Source: an uncultured bacterium (GTDB taxonomy: Bacteria; Planctomycetota; UBA1135; GCA-002686595). Taken from it: a DNA stretch of 39,541 bases. Position 1 is the stretch's first letter, and the number at the start of each line of letters is the position of its first letter. The notes under the pieces were generated by a model. That model did not search any database, was not told where the DNA came from, and worked only from the letters and a program-made list of their open reading frames with translations. The DNA is taken from contig CALBMX010000046.1 in NCBI GenBank assembly GCA_937896235.1, forward strand, positions 1-39,541, read 5' to 3'. The translations under genes were made by a program, and so were the position numbers. This document shows positions 8,873 to 16,455 of the stretch, piece after piece.

Positions 8873-8882
8873 AGTTTCGCCA
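8873..8882 (+). repeat. Left terminal inverted repeat of the insertion sequence
   Basis: The ten bases AGTTTCGCCA match the reverse complement of 10462-10471 exactly. The transposase stop codon begins only four bases further in, so almost no non-coding sequence lies at this end of the element. Confidence 0.85.
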
Positions 8883-8885
8883 CGC

Positions 8886-10373
8886 CTAAGCCGCCATCAT
8901 GGCATCCGGCAGCAGCCAGCCGATTACTTCGCGACCCGCCCTTTTCCCGGGGTAGCCGAAAAGTCTCGTCGCCCAACACTCCCTCCTGATGGCTACGAGC
9001 ATGTCCCTAAACGATGGTCGTGCCTTTTGGCGATACCACGGGGAGTGCTTCCTCGCGCGGCGCACCTCGCGAGCGCAGTTGCCATGCTCTAAGTACCAGA
9101 GGATGACAATGGCTTGGGCAGTGAAGCCGATCGGTACGGTGCGCAGGATTGCTAAGGCTCCTCGCTCGCCTCTAGCTTGTGGTCCGGGCTTCTTTTTGGT
9201 GCGCTCGCTTCGCTTGCCCTTGCTCCAGCCATTTTGAGGATCCTGCAAGCCCAGGTGCTGCTTCGCATCGCGAAAGCACACCTCGATTAGCCAACGCCGC
9301 GCGAAGACCTCAAGGAGACAGGCTGCGCTTAACTCTGGATTTGTACTGAAGAATACGAGGTCCTCCAAGACTCCTTTTGGATCGCGAGTGACTACAACTC
9401 TCACCAGCCGTTTGCCCGCAACCGTCGGCCACAAGCACACGCGCTCCTTTATCAGAAGCTTGACCTTGCGCCCGTAAATTCGCGGAACGACTAGAGTCCA
9501 GGGCGTGGCGTCATCCGAAGCCATATCTCTCGGCGACTGCAACCGTTTGCCCCTAACCCTAGGGCGTCCGCACCCACTGTACTCACCAGGTTCAGCGTGC
9601 AGCATGGCGTTCATGGCCGCCGAACCGACGAAGGTCGTGGCAACCTTTAACTTCTTGACGACAGTCTTCGATGCGTACTCACGATCACCCGCAATAAGTA
9701 GCTGGAACTCACTAGGAATCCAGGATTCAAGCATTTCGATTAGGTCCCGAGCTAGCTCAGTTCGCTTCCTGTAGCGTTCCTCGGGGCACCGCTTCTTCGA
9801 CCTATAGAGGCGGAAGAGAAACGGGACTGCAATTCCTCGCTCGGCATCCCAAGGAAGTGGAATACGCATGGCGAGCACGACCCAAGAGTGGCCGCAGGAG
9901 AAGAAAGTAGTTGCCCCTGAACTCGAACCTCGGCCATAGCTGGATGCAAGAGGGTCGCGATGCATGGCGGCGCCAAACATGCGCGGGCCGCTATGGCGGC
10001 AGAGCGTGTCGTCGACCAAAACCTCAATCTGCTTCGGGCTCCATTTCAGAAGTAGTCGAAAGATGACACGCCCCACTTCGTCAGTGGACCACTTGGCCCT
10101 GGCGAAGAAGCGGAAAAGCGTGGAGAAGTGCTTCCGTGAGGCGACATCTCCGGAAACTTGAATCACGCGGGACACGCAGTGGCGTCCCTGGCAGAGAATC
10201 CAACCTGTGACAAGAGCTGCGAAGTTCTCAAATGTGGCGTGCGAGAAGCAGCCGGAGAAAGATTCGAGGAGGTTCTGGAGGGACGACGGAGTAGACTGCC
10301 TGTGCGTGCTCCCCTTGCGGGGTTTTGTTTTCACACATAGGATATCGTGGGGTGGGGTACGCACCTTTCCCAC
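8886..10373 (-). CDS. DDE transposase, IS701-like
   Basis: The 495-residue protein has an RNase H-like DDE layout: first aspartate in VLVDDTLCRHSGP (D121 or D122), second in LLIAGDREYASKT (D230) and glutamate in ARRWLIEVCFRDAKQHLG (E364). The N-terminal FENFAALVTGWIL and SRKHFSTLFRFF segments, and the MFGAAMHRDP...GHSWVVLAM block, resemble transposases of the IS701 type with a DDE_5-like domain. The start is a GTG at 10371-10373. The frame is intact. The gene is transcribed toward the ubiD-like gene, whose start is about 80 bp beyond the transposase stop. An IS4-superfamily label would be a defensible alternative. Confidence 0.9.
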   Translation of the reverse strand: MGKVRTPPHDILCVKTKPRKGSTHRQSTPSSLQNLLESFSGCFSHATFENFAALVTGWILCQGRHCVSRVIQVSGDVASRKHFSTLFRFFARAKWSTDEVGRVIFRLLLKWSPKQIEVLVDDTLCRHSGPRMFGAAMHRDPLASSYGRGSSSGATTFFSCGHSWVVLAMRIPLPWDAERGIAVPFLFRLYRSKKRCPEERYRKRTELARDLIEMLESWIPSEFQLLIAGDREYASKTVVKKLKVATTFVGSAAMNAMLHAEPGEYSGCGRPRVRGKRLQSPRDMASDDATPWTLVVPRIYGRKVKLLIKERVCLWPTVAGKRLVRVVVTRDPKGVLEDLVFFSTNPELSAACLLEVFARRWLIEVCFRDAKQHLGLQDPQNGWSKGKRSERTKKKPGPQARGERGALAILRTVPIGFTAQAIVILWYLEHGNCAREVRRARKHSPWYRQKARPSFRDMLVAIRRECWATRLFGYPGKRAGREVIGWLLPDAMMAA

Positions 10374-10461
10374 ACTCGCTCATCGCTGAATCGATTCTTA
10401 ATCATGGGACTCCCATTCTTAAGTTTGGGACACGCGCAAGCGGCGATGGACCTCTGGCAGA

Positions 10462-10471
10462 TGGCGAAACT
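10462..10471 (-). repeat. Right terminal inverted repeat of the insertion sequence
   Basis: TGGCGAAACT is the exact reverse complement of the left repeat. Reading inward beyond these ten bases the two ends stop matching, so the perfect inverted repeat is short. Confidence 0.85.
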
Positions 10472-10475
10472 CTAG
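10472..10475. repeat. Target-site duplication CTAG (right copy)
   Basis: Second copy of the CTAG that flanks the element at 8869-8872, directly outside the right inverted repeat. Confidence 0.7.
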
Positions 10476-10703
10476 CCTGTCAGCTCTTCCTGCCGCTCCG
10501 AATCTCGTTTTCCAATCGCCATAGTGTGGGCCCCTCCGGGCTGCACACGCTATTAACTGGCGAGGGCTGGGTAACCGAGGCTTCTTCTTTTTTCAACGGG
10601 CTGTTATGGACAGAACCTAGACAAGCGAGGCCTGTTGAAAGATGCTGGAATCGTCCAACTCGCCCCTGTGGTTCGACCTGCGCCTCTCCTAGCTAATCCC
10701 GCC

Positions 10704-12383
10704 ATGTTTAAAATACTCACTCCGCTCCTTCTCGCCCTGCTTTCGGGGTCGACTTTTGGTCAGGCCGATTCAGCAACACCAGGCGACCTCGGATTCGAGT
10801 GGAATGCTCGCACAGCAGAGCACTTGATCAACCGGGCGGGCTTCGGAGCTCGCCCCGAAGACGTTGACCGCGCTGTGGAGATGGGGTTCGAGGCATTTCT
10901 CGAGACCCTGTTCCTTCCCCTTAGTGAGCAAGTCCCCCTCAAGGCGGCTACGCGGAAGACCAAAAAGGATGGTGTTGCTACGGAAGAGGGCCGACGAATG
11001 GAGGAGGCGGGCGGTAAGGAGATGGCTAGCGAGGAAATGCTCAACGCGGCCAACGATGCCGATAGAGAGCTCCGGAAAGCCGACCGCACTCAACTCGAGG
11101 ACTACACTTTGTGGTGGTTCGACACGATGATTTCGGGCCAGGATCCACTGCGGGACCGCATGACGCTTTTCTGGCATGGAATGTTCACCAGCTCGATGCA
11201 AGATGTGAAGAGCTCCTACCAGATGATCAAGCAGAACCAGCTGCTTCGCAACGGTGCCCTCGGAAACTACAGCGGCTTGCTGATGGAGGTCGCGAAGGAT
11301 CCGGCCATGCTGGAGTACCTCGACAACGACGAAAACAAAAAGAGCGCACCCAATGAGAACTTCGCGCGCGAGGTGATGGAGCTCTTCACCCTCGGCGAGG
11401 GCAACTATTCGGAAGACGACATCAAAGAGGCCGCGCGGGCCTTTACCGGCTGGAGAAGTAAAGAGGCCGAATTTTCGTACATCAGGAGACAGCACGACAA
11501 TGGCACAAAAACCTTTCTCGGGGTTACCGGCAAGCTAAAGGGCGAGGACGTCTTGGAAATTTTACTCGAGCAGCCAGCATGCGGTGAATATGTCGCGGCC
11601 CGCATCCTCAACTACCTCGAGGGAGTCCCGCCGAGCGCCGAGCGCAAAACTCAATATGGAGCTCTGTTTTCAAGCTCGGGCTACGACGTAGAACTCCTAC
11701 TGCGCGAGCTGTTCCAAGACCCGGCGTTCTATCGAGACGAGATTGTGGGGAACCGCGTGATGGGCCCGGTGGACTTCCTTGTTGGGAGTGCTCGTCGGTT
11801 GGATGTTATGCCGCCACGGGCGTGGCTACTCTCCGGGAGTCAGCTGCTCGGACAGCGACTCTTCCACCCCCCCAGTGTGAAGGGGTGGGATGGAGGCATG
11901 ACGTGGATCACCACGGCCAGTTTGATGCAACGTGGCAATCTCGCCGGCCTGCTGGTCGGGCAGATCGCTGTGGAGGATGTTCTCTCGAGTGATCTACCCG
12001 AGTACCAGATGGAGGACGGCGAAGAGATGGGCGGTGAGGTGGAGGATCGAGATGCCAAGCGTAAGGTTGGGAAATTAGGGGAGCTTGGAGGCCTGAAGAA
12101 AATCCAGGGGAGGTGGCACCCGATGCTTCACCTGTCGGGAGGCGCGGCGCGCGCGGGCGCCCGATCGGATGCCGAGGTGGTGGACTACTTGATGGGTCTT
12201 CTGCTGGCGGTCGAGGCGGGCTCCGACACGCGCGACTGGCTGGTTTCGCAGTACGTGCAAATGCGTGGCGAGGCGGGTCTCGCTCGGCAGCGAGGACGGA
12301 TGCAGGATCGACGCGAGGGCGAAGATGTATTGGCATCGATGGCACACCTCATCTTGAGCCTTCCCGAGGCTCAACTAAACTAA
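10704..12383 (+). CDS. Secreted DUF1800-domain protein
   Basis: I choose the ATG at 10704 because it starts a good Sec signal peptide (MFKILTPLL, leucine-rich core, cleavage after FGQ), giving 559 aa; an in-frame ATG at 10635 would bury it. DUF1800 features follow: HLINRAGFGARPEDV near the mature N-terminus, LFWHGMFTSS, NENFAREVMELFTLGEGNYSEDDIKEAARAFTGW, and HPPSVKGWDGG. Near residue 430-465 is an acidic and glycine-rich stretch (EDGEEMGGEVEDRD) that looks like an insertion. A DUF1501 gene follows 14 nt downstream. Such DUF1800-DUF1501 pairs are a hallmark of planctomycetes and some other phyla; the proteins are thought to be exported, but their activity is unknown. It is the first gene to the right of the insertion sequence. 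Confidence 0.92.
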   Translation: MFKILTPLLLALLSGSTFGQADSATPGDLGFEWNARTAEHLINRAGFGARPEDVDRAVEMGFEAFLETLFLPLSEQVPLKAATRKTKKDGVATEEGRRMEEAGGKEMASEEMLNAANDADRELRKADRTQLEDYTLWWFDTMISGQDPLRDRMTLFWHGMFTSSMQDVKSSYQMIKQNQLLRNGALGNYSGLLMEVAKDPAMLEYLDNDENKKSAPNENFAREVMELFTLGEGNYSEDDIKEAARAFTGWRSKEAEFSYIRRQHDNGTKTFLGVTGKLKGEDVLEILLEQPACGEYVAARILNYLEGVPPSAERKTQYGALFSSSGYDVELLLRELFQDPAFYRDEIVGNRVMGPVDFLVGSARRLDVMPPRAWLLSGSQLLGQRLFHPPSVKGWDGGMTWITTASLMQRGNLAGLLVGQIAVEDVLSSDLPEYQMEDGEEMGGEVEDRDAKRKVGKLGELGGLKKIQGRWHPMLHLSGGAARAGARSDAEVVDYLMGLLLAVEAGSDTRDWLVSQYVQMRGEAGLARQRGRMQDRREGEDVLASMAHLILSLPEAQLN

Positions 12384-12397
12384 AGGCGCGGAATCCT

Positions 12398-13639
12398 ATG
12401 AGCACACCCCAATCAACTTCACTGGATCGGCGCGCCCTCTTGCGTGGGATCGGAGCGCTTGGTGCGCTGACGTTTACGTCGCGACCCGGACTTGGCGCAA
12501 GCCTGTCTCTAGCCTCCGGGCTCCCCTCAAGCGACGCGATGGGCACTTTAGTGCTTTTACAAATGAGTGGCGGGAACGACGGTCTTTCGATGGTTGTGCC
12601 GTTTGGAGATGACGCCTACTACTCGTCTCGAATGACCATCGCGCACAAGAAGAGCGACGTCCTACCGCTTGATGAATATCGCGGTTTGAACAAGAAACTA
12701 GGCGGGCTGCGCGAGCGCTTTGCGAAGGGCGAGGTCGCGATCATCGAGGGTTGCGGTTATCCCAATCCCAATCGGTCGCATTTCAAATCGATGGAGATTT
12801 GGCATGCGGGAGATCCACGCGGTCGCGCTGCCGGGGACGGATGGATCGGACGCCTGTCCGAAGTCGTCTGGGAAGAGAGCAAAGATCCCAACCGGGTGAT
12901 CCATGTCGGCGCTACGCCTCCCTACTCCCTTGAATCGGGAGCCCACCCCGCTGCCTCTTTCGCATTCCCCGAAGGCTATCGTTGGGTCGGTACCGAGGGG
13001 AATATGGAGTCCTATGAAGGGGGCGAAGGCGCGCCTAAGAGCTCGGGCTCCGGCAGCCTCTTAGACGCACTCCGAGGCGCCTACTCCGCTGCGCGAGAGT
13101 CCTCCTCTGCGGTGCGGAAAGCCGCTCTGAGTTACAGGCCGGGGGTCGCTTACCCGGATACCAATCTCGGTCTAGCACTCGGTACAGCGGCGGCGCTGAT
13201 TCAGGGCGGGATTGGATCCCGTGTACTCTCCGTTGAGTTGGGTGGTTTTGATACGCACAACCGCCAGGTCACCCGGCACGACGCTCTGATGAAGGAGCTG
13301 GACGAGGCGCTGGCGGCCTTCCACGCTGACATCAAGGGCACTCCACGCGGCGAGGAGGTCACCCTGATGGCGTTCAGCGAGTTCGGGAGACGCCTTGTTG
13401 AAAATGGATCGAAGGGGACGGACCACGGCGTCGCCGGACCGATGTTGGTGATGGGCAAGGGGGTGCGTGGAGGCCTCTACGGCGAGCATCCCTCACTTAC
13501 GGAACTCGATAAAGGCGACTTGGTCTTTACCACCGATTTCCGAAGGGTCTACGGCGAGCTTGCGTCGTCGATCTTTGGTGCTAAATCGAAGGACTTGTTC
13601 GGGAAGACCTACCCGCGCTTGGGGTTCTTACCCACGTAG
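12398..13639 (+). CDS. DUF1501-domain protein with twin-arginine-like signal
   Basis: The start is the ATG at 12398, 14 nt after the DUF1800 stop; longer in-frame extensions run back into the DUF1800 gene and look non-coding. The 413-residue protein begins with a Tat-like signal (LDRRALLRGIGALGALTF). DUF1501 motifs follow: LVLLQMSGGNDGLSMVVP, CGYPNPNRSHFKSMEIWHAGD, VELGGFDTHNRQ, MAFSEFGRRLVENGSKGTDHG and GPMLVMGKGVRGGLYG. The family belongs to the alkaline-phosphatase/sulfatase-like fold group, and the GTDHG and ELGGFDTH segments would supply metal ligands. Its substrate is unknown. It pairs with the preceding DUF1800 protein, probably in one operon, and both are exported, which suggests a shared envelope role. 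Confidence 0.92.
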   Translation: MSTPQSTSLDRRALLRGIGALGALTFTSRPGLGASLSLASGLPSSDAMGTLVLLQMSGGNDGLSMVVPFGDDAYYSSRMTIAHKKSDVLPLDEYRGLNKKLGGLRERFAKGEVAIIEGCGYPNPNRSHFKSMEIWHAGDPRGRAAGDGWIGRLSEVVWEESKDPNRVIHVGATPPYSLESGAHPAASFAFPEGYRWVGTEGNMESYEGGEGAPKSSGSGSLLDALRGAYSAARESSSAVRKAALSYRPGVAYPDTNLGLALGTAAALIQGGIGSRVLSVELGGFDTHNRQVTRHDALMKELDEALAAFHADIKGTPRGEEVTLMAFSEFGRRLVENGSKGTDHGVAGPMLVMGKGVRGGLYGEHPSLTELDKGDLVFTTDFRRVYGELASSIFGAKSKDLFGKTYPRLGFLPT

Positions 13640-13650
13640 CTTCAGGCCAG

Positions 13651-14070
13651 CTAGGCGGCGCCTAACTTCGTGTGCAGGCGCGTGACTCCGGTGCGGTCTC
13701 CCTCGAGCCCGAAGTCCGGAAACGCGTCCCCATAGAGAGCCCAACGATGGCAGTCGAAGCGCCGATCTAGGTGCAGCTCGCTTGGAATCGAGTCGACGCG
13801 AAAGCCGTAGTTCCAGTGCACGACCTCCTGGTCACCGAAAATTTGCCGGAGCGGAAGTTCGAGGTCGAGGATCGCGCTCCTGCTGGTCAGTCCTGTGTCT
13901 TCGAGCACCTCGCGTCGCACAGCAGTTTCAAACTGTTCGCTATAATCGATGTTGCCGTTGACCGGGCGCCATAGACCTTCAATACCTTGCGCGGAGTGCA
14001 GAAGGAGATAGCTCGGCGTACCCTGGTTTAGGTGGTAAACGAAGACCCGAACGCGATGAAGAACGTGCAT
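13651..14070 (-). CDS. Nudix hydrolase
   Basis: From the ATG at 14070 the protein is 139 aa. The Nudix box runs from G39 to L61: G, five residues, E45, seven residues, then REVLEDTGL. It matches the consensus except that the second glutamate of the EE pair is aspartate, a conservative metal-ligand change. The region before it (HRVRVFVYHLNQGTPSYLLLHSA) is the usual first beta hairpin. Nudix enzymes cleave nucleoside diphosphates linked to another group; the substrate here is unknown, and the WNYGFRVDS and HRWALYGDAF segments suggest a dihydroneopterin-triphosphate pyrophosphatase-like form. That would fit the divergent folC neighbour but is only an inference. An upstream extension to 14130 has less family-like sequence. 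It converges on the DUF1501 gene with 11 bp between. Confidence 0.85.
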   Translation of the reverse strand: MHVLHRVRVFVYHLNQGTPSYLLLHSAQGIEGLWRPVNGNIDYSEQFETAVRREVLEDTGLTSRSAILDLELPLRQIFGDQEVVHWNYGFRVDSIPSELHLDRRFDCHRWALYGDAFPDFGLEGDRTGVTRLHTKLGAA

Positions 14071-14223
14071 GTTTTTTCTCAGGTGCCTAGGGCCCACGAG
14101 GGGTCCGGGACGCGGGAACGGGAGCGGCACTCAGAGGTCCTTTGGGCCTTCCCCGGATAGCATTATCGGTTGAGGGAGATCCGCGCATAAGCTCGAAACC
14201 GATCCGAGTTAGGATGTTCTGAT

Positions 14224-15615
14224 ATGGAAATGTCTTCAGACTCTCCCGCTTCTCTAGCGGCTGTATTGGAAAGGCTTGACGCCTTGATCGACTGGGAAAG
14301 GCGCACCCGTGGGCCCGGCGAGAGGGGGCAAGCCATGCGCGTTGACCTGGAACCCGTTACGGACCTGCTAAGCCTGCTGGGGAGGCCCGATCGAACCCTC
14401 TGCTGCGTGCATGTCGCCGGCAGTAAAGGCAAGGGGTCGGTCTCTTCCCTAGTGGCAGCGGGTTTGAAGGCCGCTGGTTTACGCGTCGGGCGATTCGCTT
14501 CGCCCCATGTGGAACGTTTGACGGAGCGCGTGTTGATCGATGGCGCCGAGGTGGAGGACGCCGTTCTCGCGGCGGCGCTCCAGGCCGCGTTGGACGCCCG
14601 CGAAGTCGCCATCAAGGACCAAAGTGAGGGAAAAGACGCGACGTGGTTTGATTGCCTTACGGCGGCGGCGTTGCTCGTTTTTGAAGATGCCGACCTAGGT
14701 TTTGCCGTGATCGAATGCGGGCTGGGAGGCCGTCTTGACTCGACCAATGTCGTCGTTGGAGATGTCTGTGTCGTGACCAATATCGAGCTAGAACACACCG
14801 AGATTCTGGGGAGTACACGCGCCGAAATCGCCTTTGAAAAAGTGTCGATCTTGGGGCGTGGGGCCGGCTTGGTTACAGGCGTGCCCCCGGCCCCGGACGA
14901 GGCCGGCTACGTGATCGATAAACATGTGGAGATGATGGAGACAAGGGCCATCAGGCCGGATTGGGCGCTCGGGACAGCCGAGATCCCGCGCTCGATCGAC
15001 CAGAGGAACAAGGACCTGGCAGGGTTGGTCCTGGACGAGCTGGGGCGCCGCCGCTGGGGGGTTGGCGAGGGACCCGGGCGGGTTGCGAGCGGTGTGCTAA
15101 GTGCCGCGTTGCTGACCGCAGAGGTTTGCATCGAGGCGCGCTTGCCAGGCCGCATGGAGGTATTCGAGCACAGTGCGGGGCTTGTTGTGCTGGATGGGGC
15201 GCATGTCCCCGGCAGTGTAAAAGCGGTGCTTGACGATCTCCAGGATCGGAGGGGGCTCCAGAGTGCCCCGATTGTTGTCCTTGGATTGGGCGCCGACAAG
15301 GATCGGGAAAGCATCCTCAAGATTCTGGGATCGAGATCCGAAAGACTCATTTGCACATCTGTTGGAAACCGAACAGCTGCTTCCCCCGGGGAGCTGGTTG
15401 AAAACGCCAAGCGGTTCGAGGTGGCGGCCGAAATGGCTGTCACCCCACAGATTGCACTTTCACGCGCACTCGAGCTTGCTCAAGAGCAAAACGCTACAAG
15501 CGGCTCGAGTGCGCCGTGGATTCTAATTACCGGTTCCCTACATCTGATCGGCGCGCTAAGGCCTACGCTAAGACAAACCGCCCGCCCAATCCCTTTGCCG
15601 CCGACGCAATGCTGA
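14224..15615 (+). CDS. folC: Folylpolyglutamate synthase / dihydrofolate synthase
   Basis: FolC adds glutamate to dihydropteroate and to folates with ATP. The 463-residue protein has the Mur-ligase-like motifs of this family: HVAGSKGKGSVSSLVAAGL (P-loop, near 62-80), RFASPHVERLTERVLIDG, IECGLGGRLDSTNVV, TNIELEHTEILGSTRAEIAFEKVSI and, in the C-terminal domain, LPGRMEVFEHSAGLVVLDGAHVPGSVKAVLDDL. The LDGAH motif is diagnostic. Length is slightly above the usual 420-440. The ATG at 14224 is preceded by no clear Shine-Dalgarno sequence. The final codons overlap the start of the next gene by 7 nt (ATGCTGA), which suggests coupled translation. Confidence 0.93.
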   Translation: MEMSSDSPASLAAVLERLDALIDWERRTRGPGERGQAMRVDLEPVTDLLSLLGRPDRTLCCVHVAGSKGKGSVSSLVAAGLKAAGLRVGRFASPHVERLTERVLIDGAEVEDAVLAAALQAALDAREVAIKDQSEGKDATWFDCLTAAALLVFEDADLGFAVIECGLGGRLDSTNVVVGDVCVVTNIELEHTEILGSTRAEIAFEKVSILGRGAGLVTGVPPAPDEAGYVIDKHVEMMETRAIRPDWALGTAEIPRSIDQRNKDLAGLVLDELGRRRWGVGEGPGRVASGVLSAALLTAEVCIEARLPGRMEVFEHSAGLVVLDGAHVPGSVKAVLDDLQDRRGLQSAPIVVLGLGADKDRESILKILGSRSERLICTSVGNRTAASPGELVENAKRFEVAAEMAVTPQIALSRALELAQEQNATSGSSAPWILITGSLHLIGALRPTLRQTARPIPLPPTQC

Positions 15616-16118
15616 CCTTTGTTTCCGATGTATTCCTGACCGACCACTTCCTGATCAAGGGGACGGTGGAGAATAAGTACACACGCCTTAGCCAGCTTCT
15701 GGATGGCCATCGGAAACGCTTCCTTAGGATCAAGGATGCGACTCTTGTGGATTTGAAGTCTCGGGATCGCATTCAGACGCCTCTCTTGCACATCAACCTG
15801 GACGAGGTGCTTCTCGCCCACGAGTTCCTAGATAACTCAAATGATGCATCCATGGCGCAGATCTCCAAAGGTGGCGAGTGGAATGACCGTGTGCGTCTCT
15901 TTTATACCGGTGCGTTGAACCTCGAGGTTGCTGGCGAAATTCGCCACGATAGCTACGAGGTGACCGACCACCGTCGTGGGCGCTTTTTTGTCATGCGCAA
16001 CCCCAGTGTGCGCGGGCTGGAGTGGGACGGCGACGACGATTTGAAGCTGCTTTCAAGCCTGGACTACGCGATCATGAACCGCGAGCGACTGGCCTATATC
16101 TACGACTTCAACAACTGA
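15609..16118 (+). CDS. Uncharacterised 169-residue protein coupled to folC
   Basis: The start at 15609 overlaps the folC stop (ATGCTGA), so translation is probably coupled. The 169-residue protein has no signal peptide or membrane segment. It begins FVSDVFLTDHFLIKGTVENKYTRLSQLLDG and continues FLRIKDATLVDLKSRD and PLLHINLDEVLLAHEF, a beta-rich pattern that looks like a small conserved cytoplasmic domain, followed by a second part rich in charged residues (EWDGDDDLK). I do not recognise the family with confidence. The 3' end overlaps the convergent membrane gene by 11 bp. An earlier in-frame ATG at 15516 would overlap folC by 100 bp and is less likely. Confidence 0.7.
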   Translation: MLTFVSDVFLTDHFLIKGTVENKYTRLSQLLDGHRKRFLRIKDATLVDLKSRDRIQTPLLHINLDEVLLAHEFLDNSNDASMAQISKGGEWNDRVRLFYTGALNLEVAGEIRHDSYEVTDHRRGRFFVMRNPSVRGLEWDGDDDLKLLSSLDYAIMNRERLAYIYDFNN

Positions 16119-16455
16119 AGAGTAGGTGGCCGAGGCCTACCGAAAAGGCATTCGCGAGAACGGCGGCGCCTATACATCGAGTCGCACTCGGTGTGCCCTC
16201 TCCGCACCACCTCCAGCTTCCGAAGAAGAGCGCGGCCTCGACCAAGGCGATGAGTAGCTCGGTCACCGCAAGGTGCAAATCCATAGCGCCTGTTTGTTCG
16301 GTGGCAAACCAAAGCACGGGGTGCGTGATCAGGCTGGCTGCGAGAGTGAGTGCGACTAGAGCGCGCCCATCCGGGAAGGCCCTCCGCATGCAGTACGCCA
16401 CGATCGGCATCTCGAACGCTACGGTGAACACGTAGGCGGTTAGCCAGGCGATCAC
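16108..16455 (-). CDS. Small four-helix membrane protein
   Basis: The 115-residue protein starts with GTG at 16455, overlapping the stop of the upstream membrane gene (GTGA). Four hydrophobic segments can be seen, near residues 3-22, 32-52, 58-80 and 92-113. The second contains LITHPVLWF and the third an E-x9-E pattern (TELLIALVEAALF); Thr-His-Pro-hydrophobic segments of this kind occur in a small family of uncharacterised bacterial membrane proteins. No function can be assigned. It is the last gene of a three-gene cassette with the 42-aa and 326-aa membrane proteins. Its 3' end overlaps the convergent 169-aa gene by 11 bp. Confidence 0.72.
   Translation of the reverse strand: MIAWLTAYVFTVAFEMPIVAYCMRRAFPDGRALVALTLAASLITHPVLWFATEQTGAMDLHLAVTELLIALVEAALFFGSWRWCGEGTPSATRCIGAAVLANAFSVGLGHLLFSC

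Larger units (their letters stand above)
8873..10471 (-). mobile_element. Intact insertion sequence, IS701-like (1599 bp)
   Basis: A single transposase gene is bounded by perfect 10-bp terminal inverted repeats: AGTTTCGCCA at 8873-8882 and its reverse complement TGGCGAAACT at 10462-10471. Both ends are flanked by the same CTAG. The element therefore has defined ends, an uninterrupted transposase frame and a 4-bp target duplication, all signs of an intact and perhaps recent insertion. The family assignment is an inference from the transposase motifs and the CTAG duplication. It lies between the ubiD-like and DUF1800 genes; joining the outer flanks shows no coding frame that it clearly breaks. 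Confidence 0.85.

Noticed and set aside
8869..8882. Reading the insertion sequence ends as 14-bp inverted repeats including CTAG
   Set aside because: CTAG is self-complementary, so it matches in either reading; treating it as a target duplication fits IS701-type behaviour and leaves a 10-bp repeat.
10770..11495. Minus-strand 241-codon frame opposite the DUF1800 gene
   Set aside because: Antisense to a gene with strong family motifs; no start context or homology-like pattern.
14163..14798. Minus-strand 211-codon frame opposite folC
   Set aside because: Serine/threonine/arginine-rich shadow of a confirmed gene.
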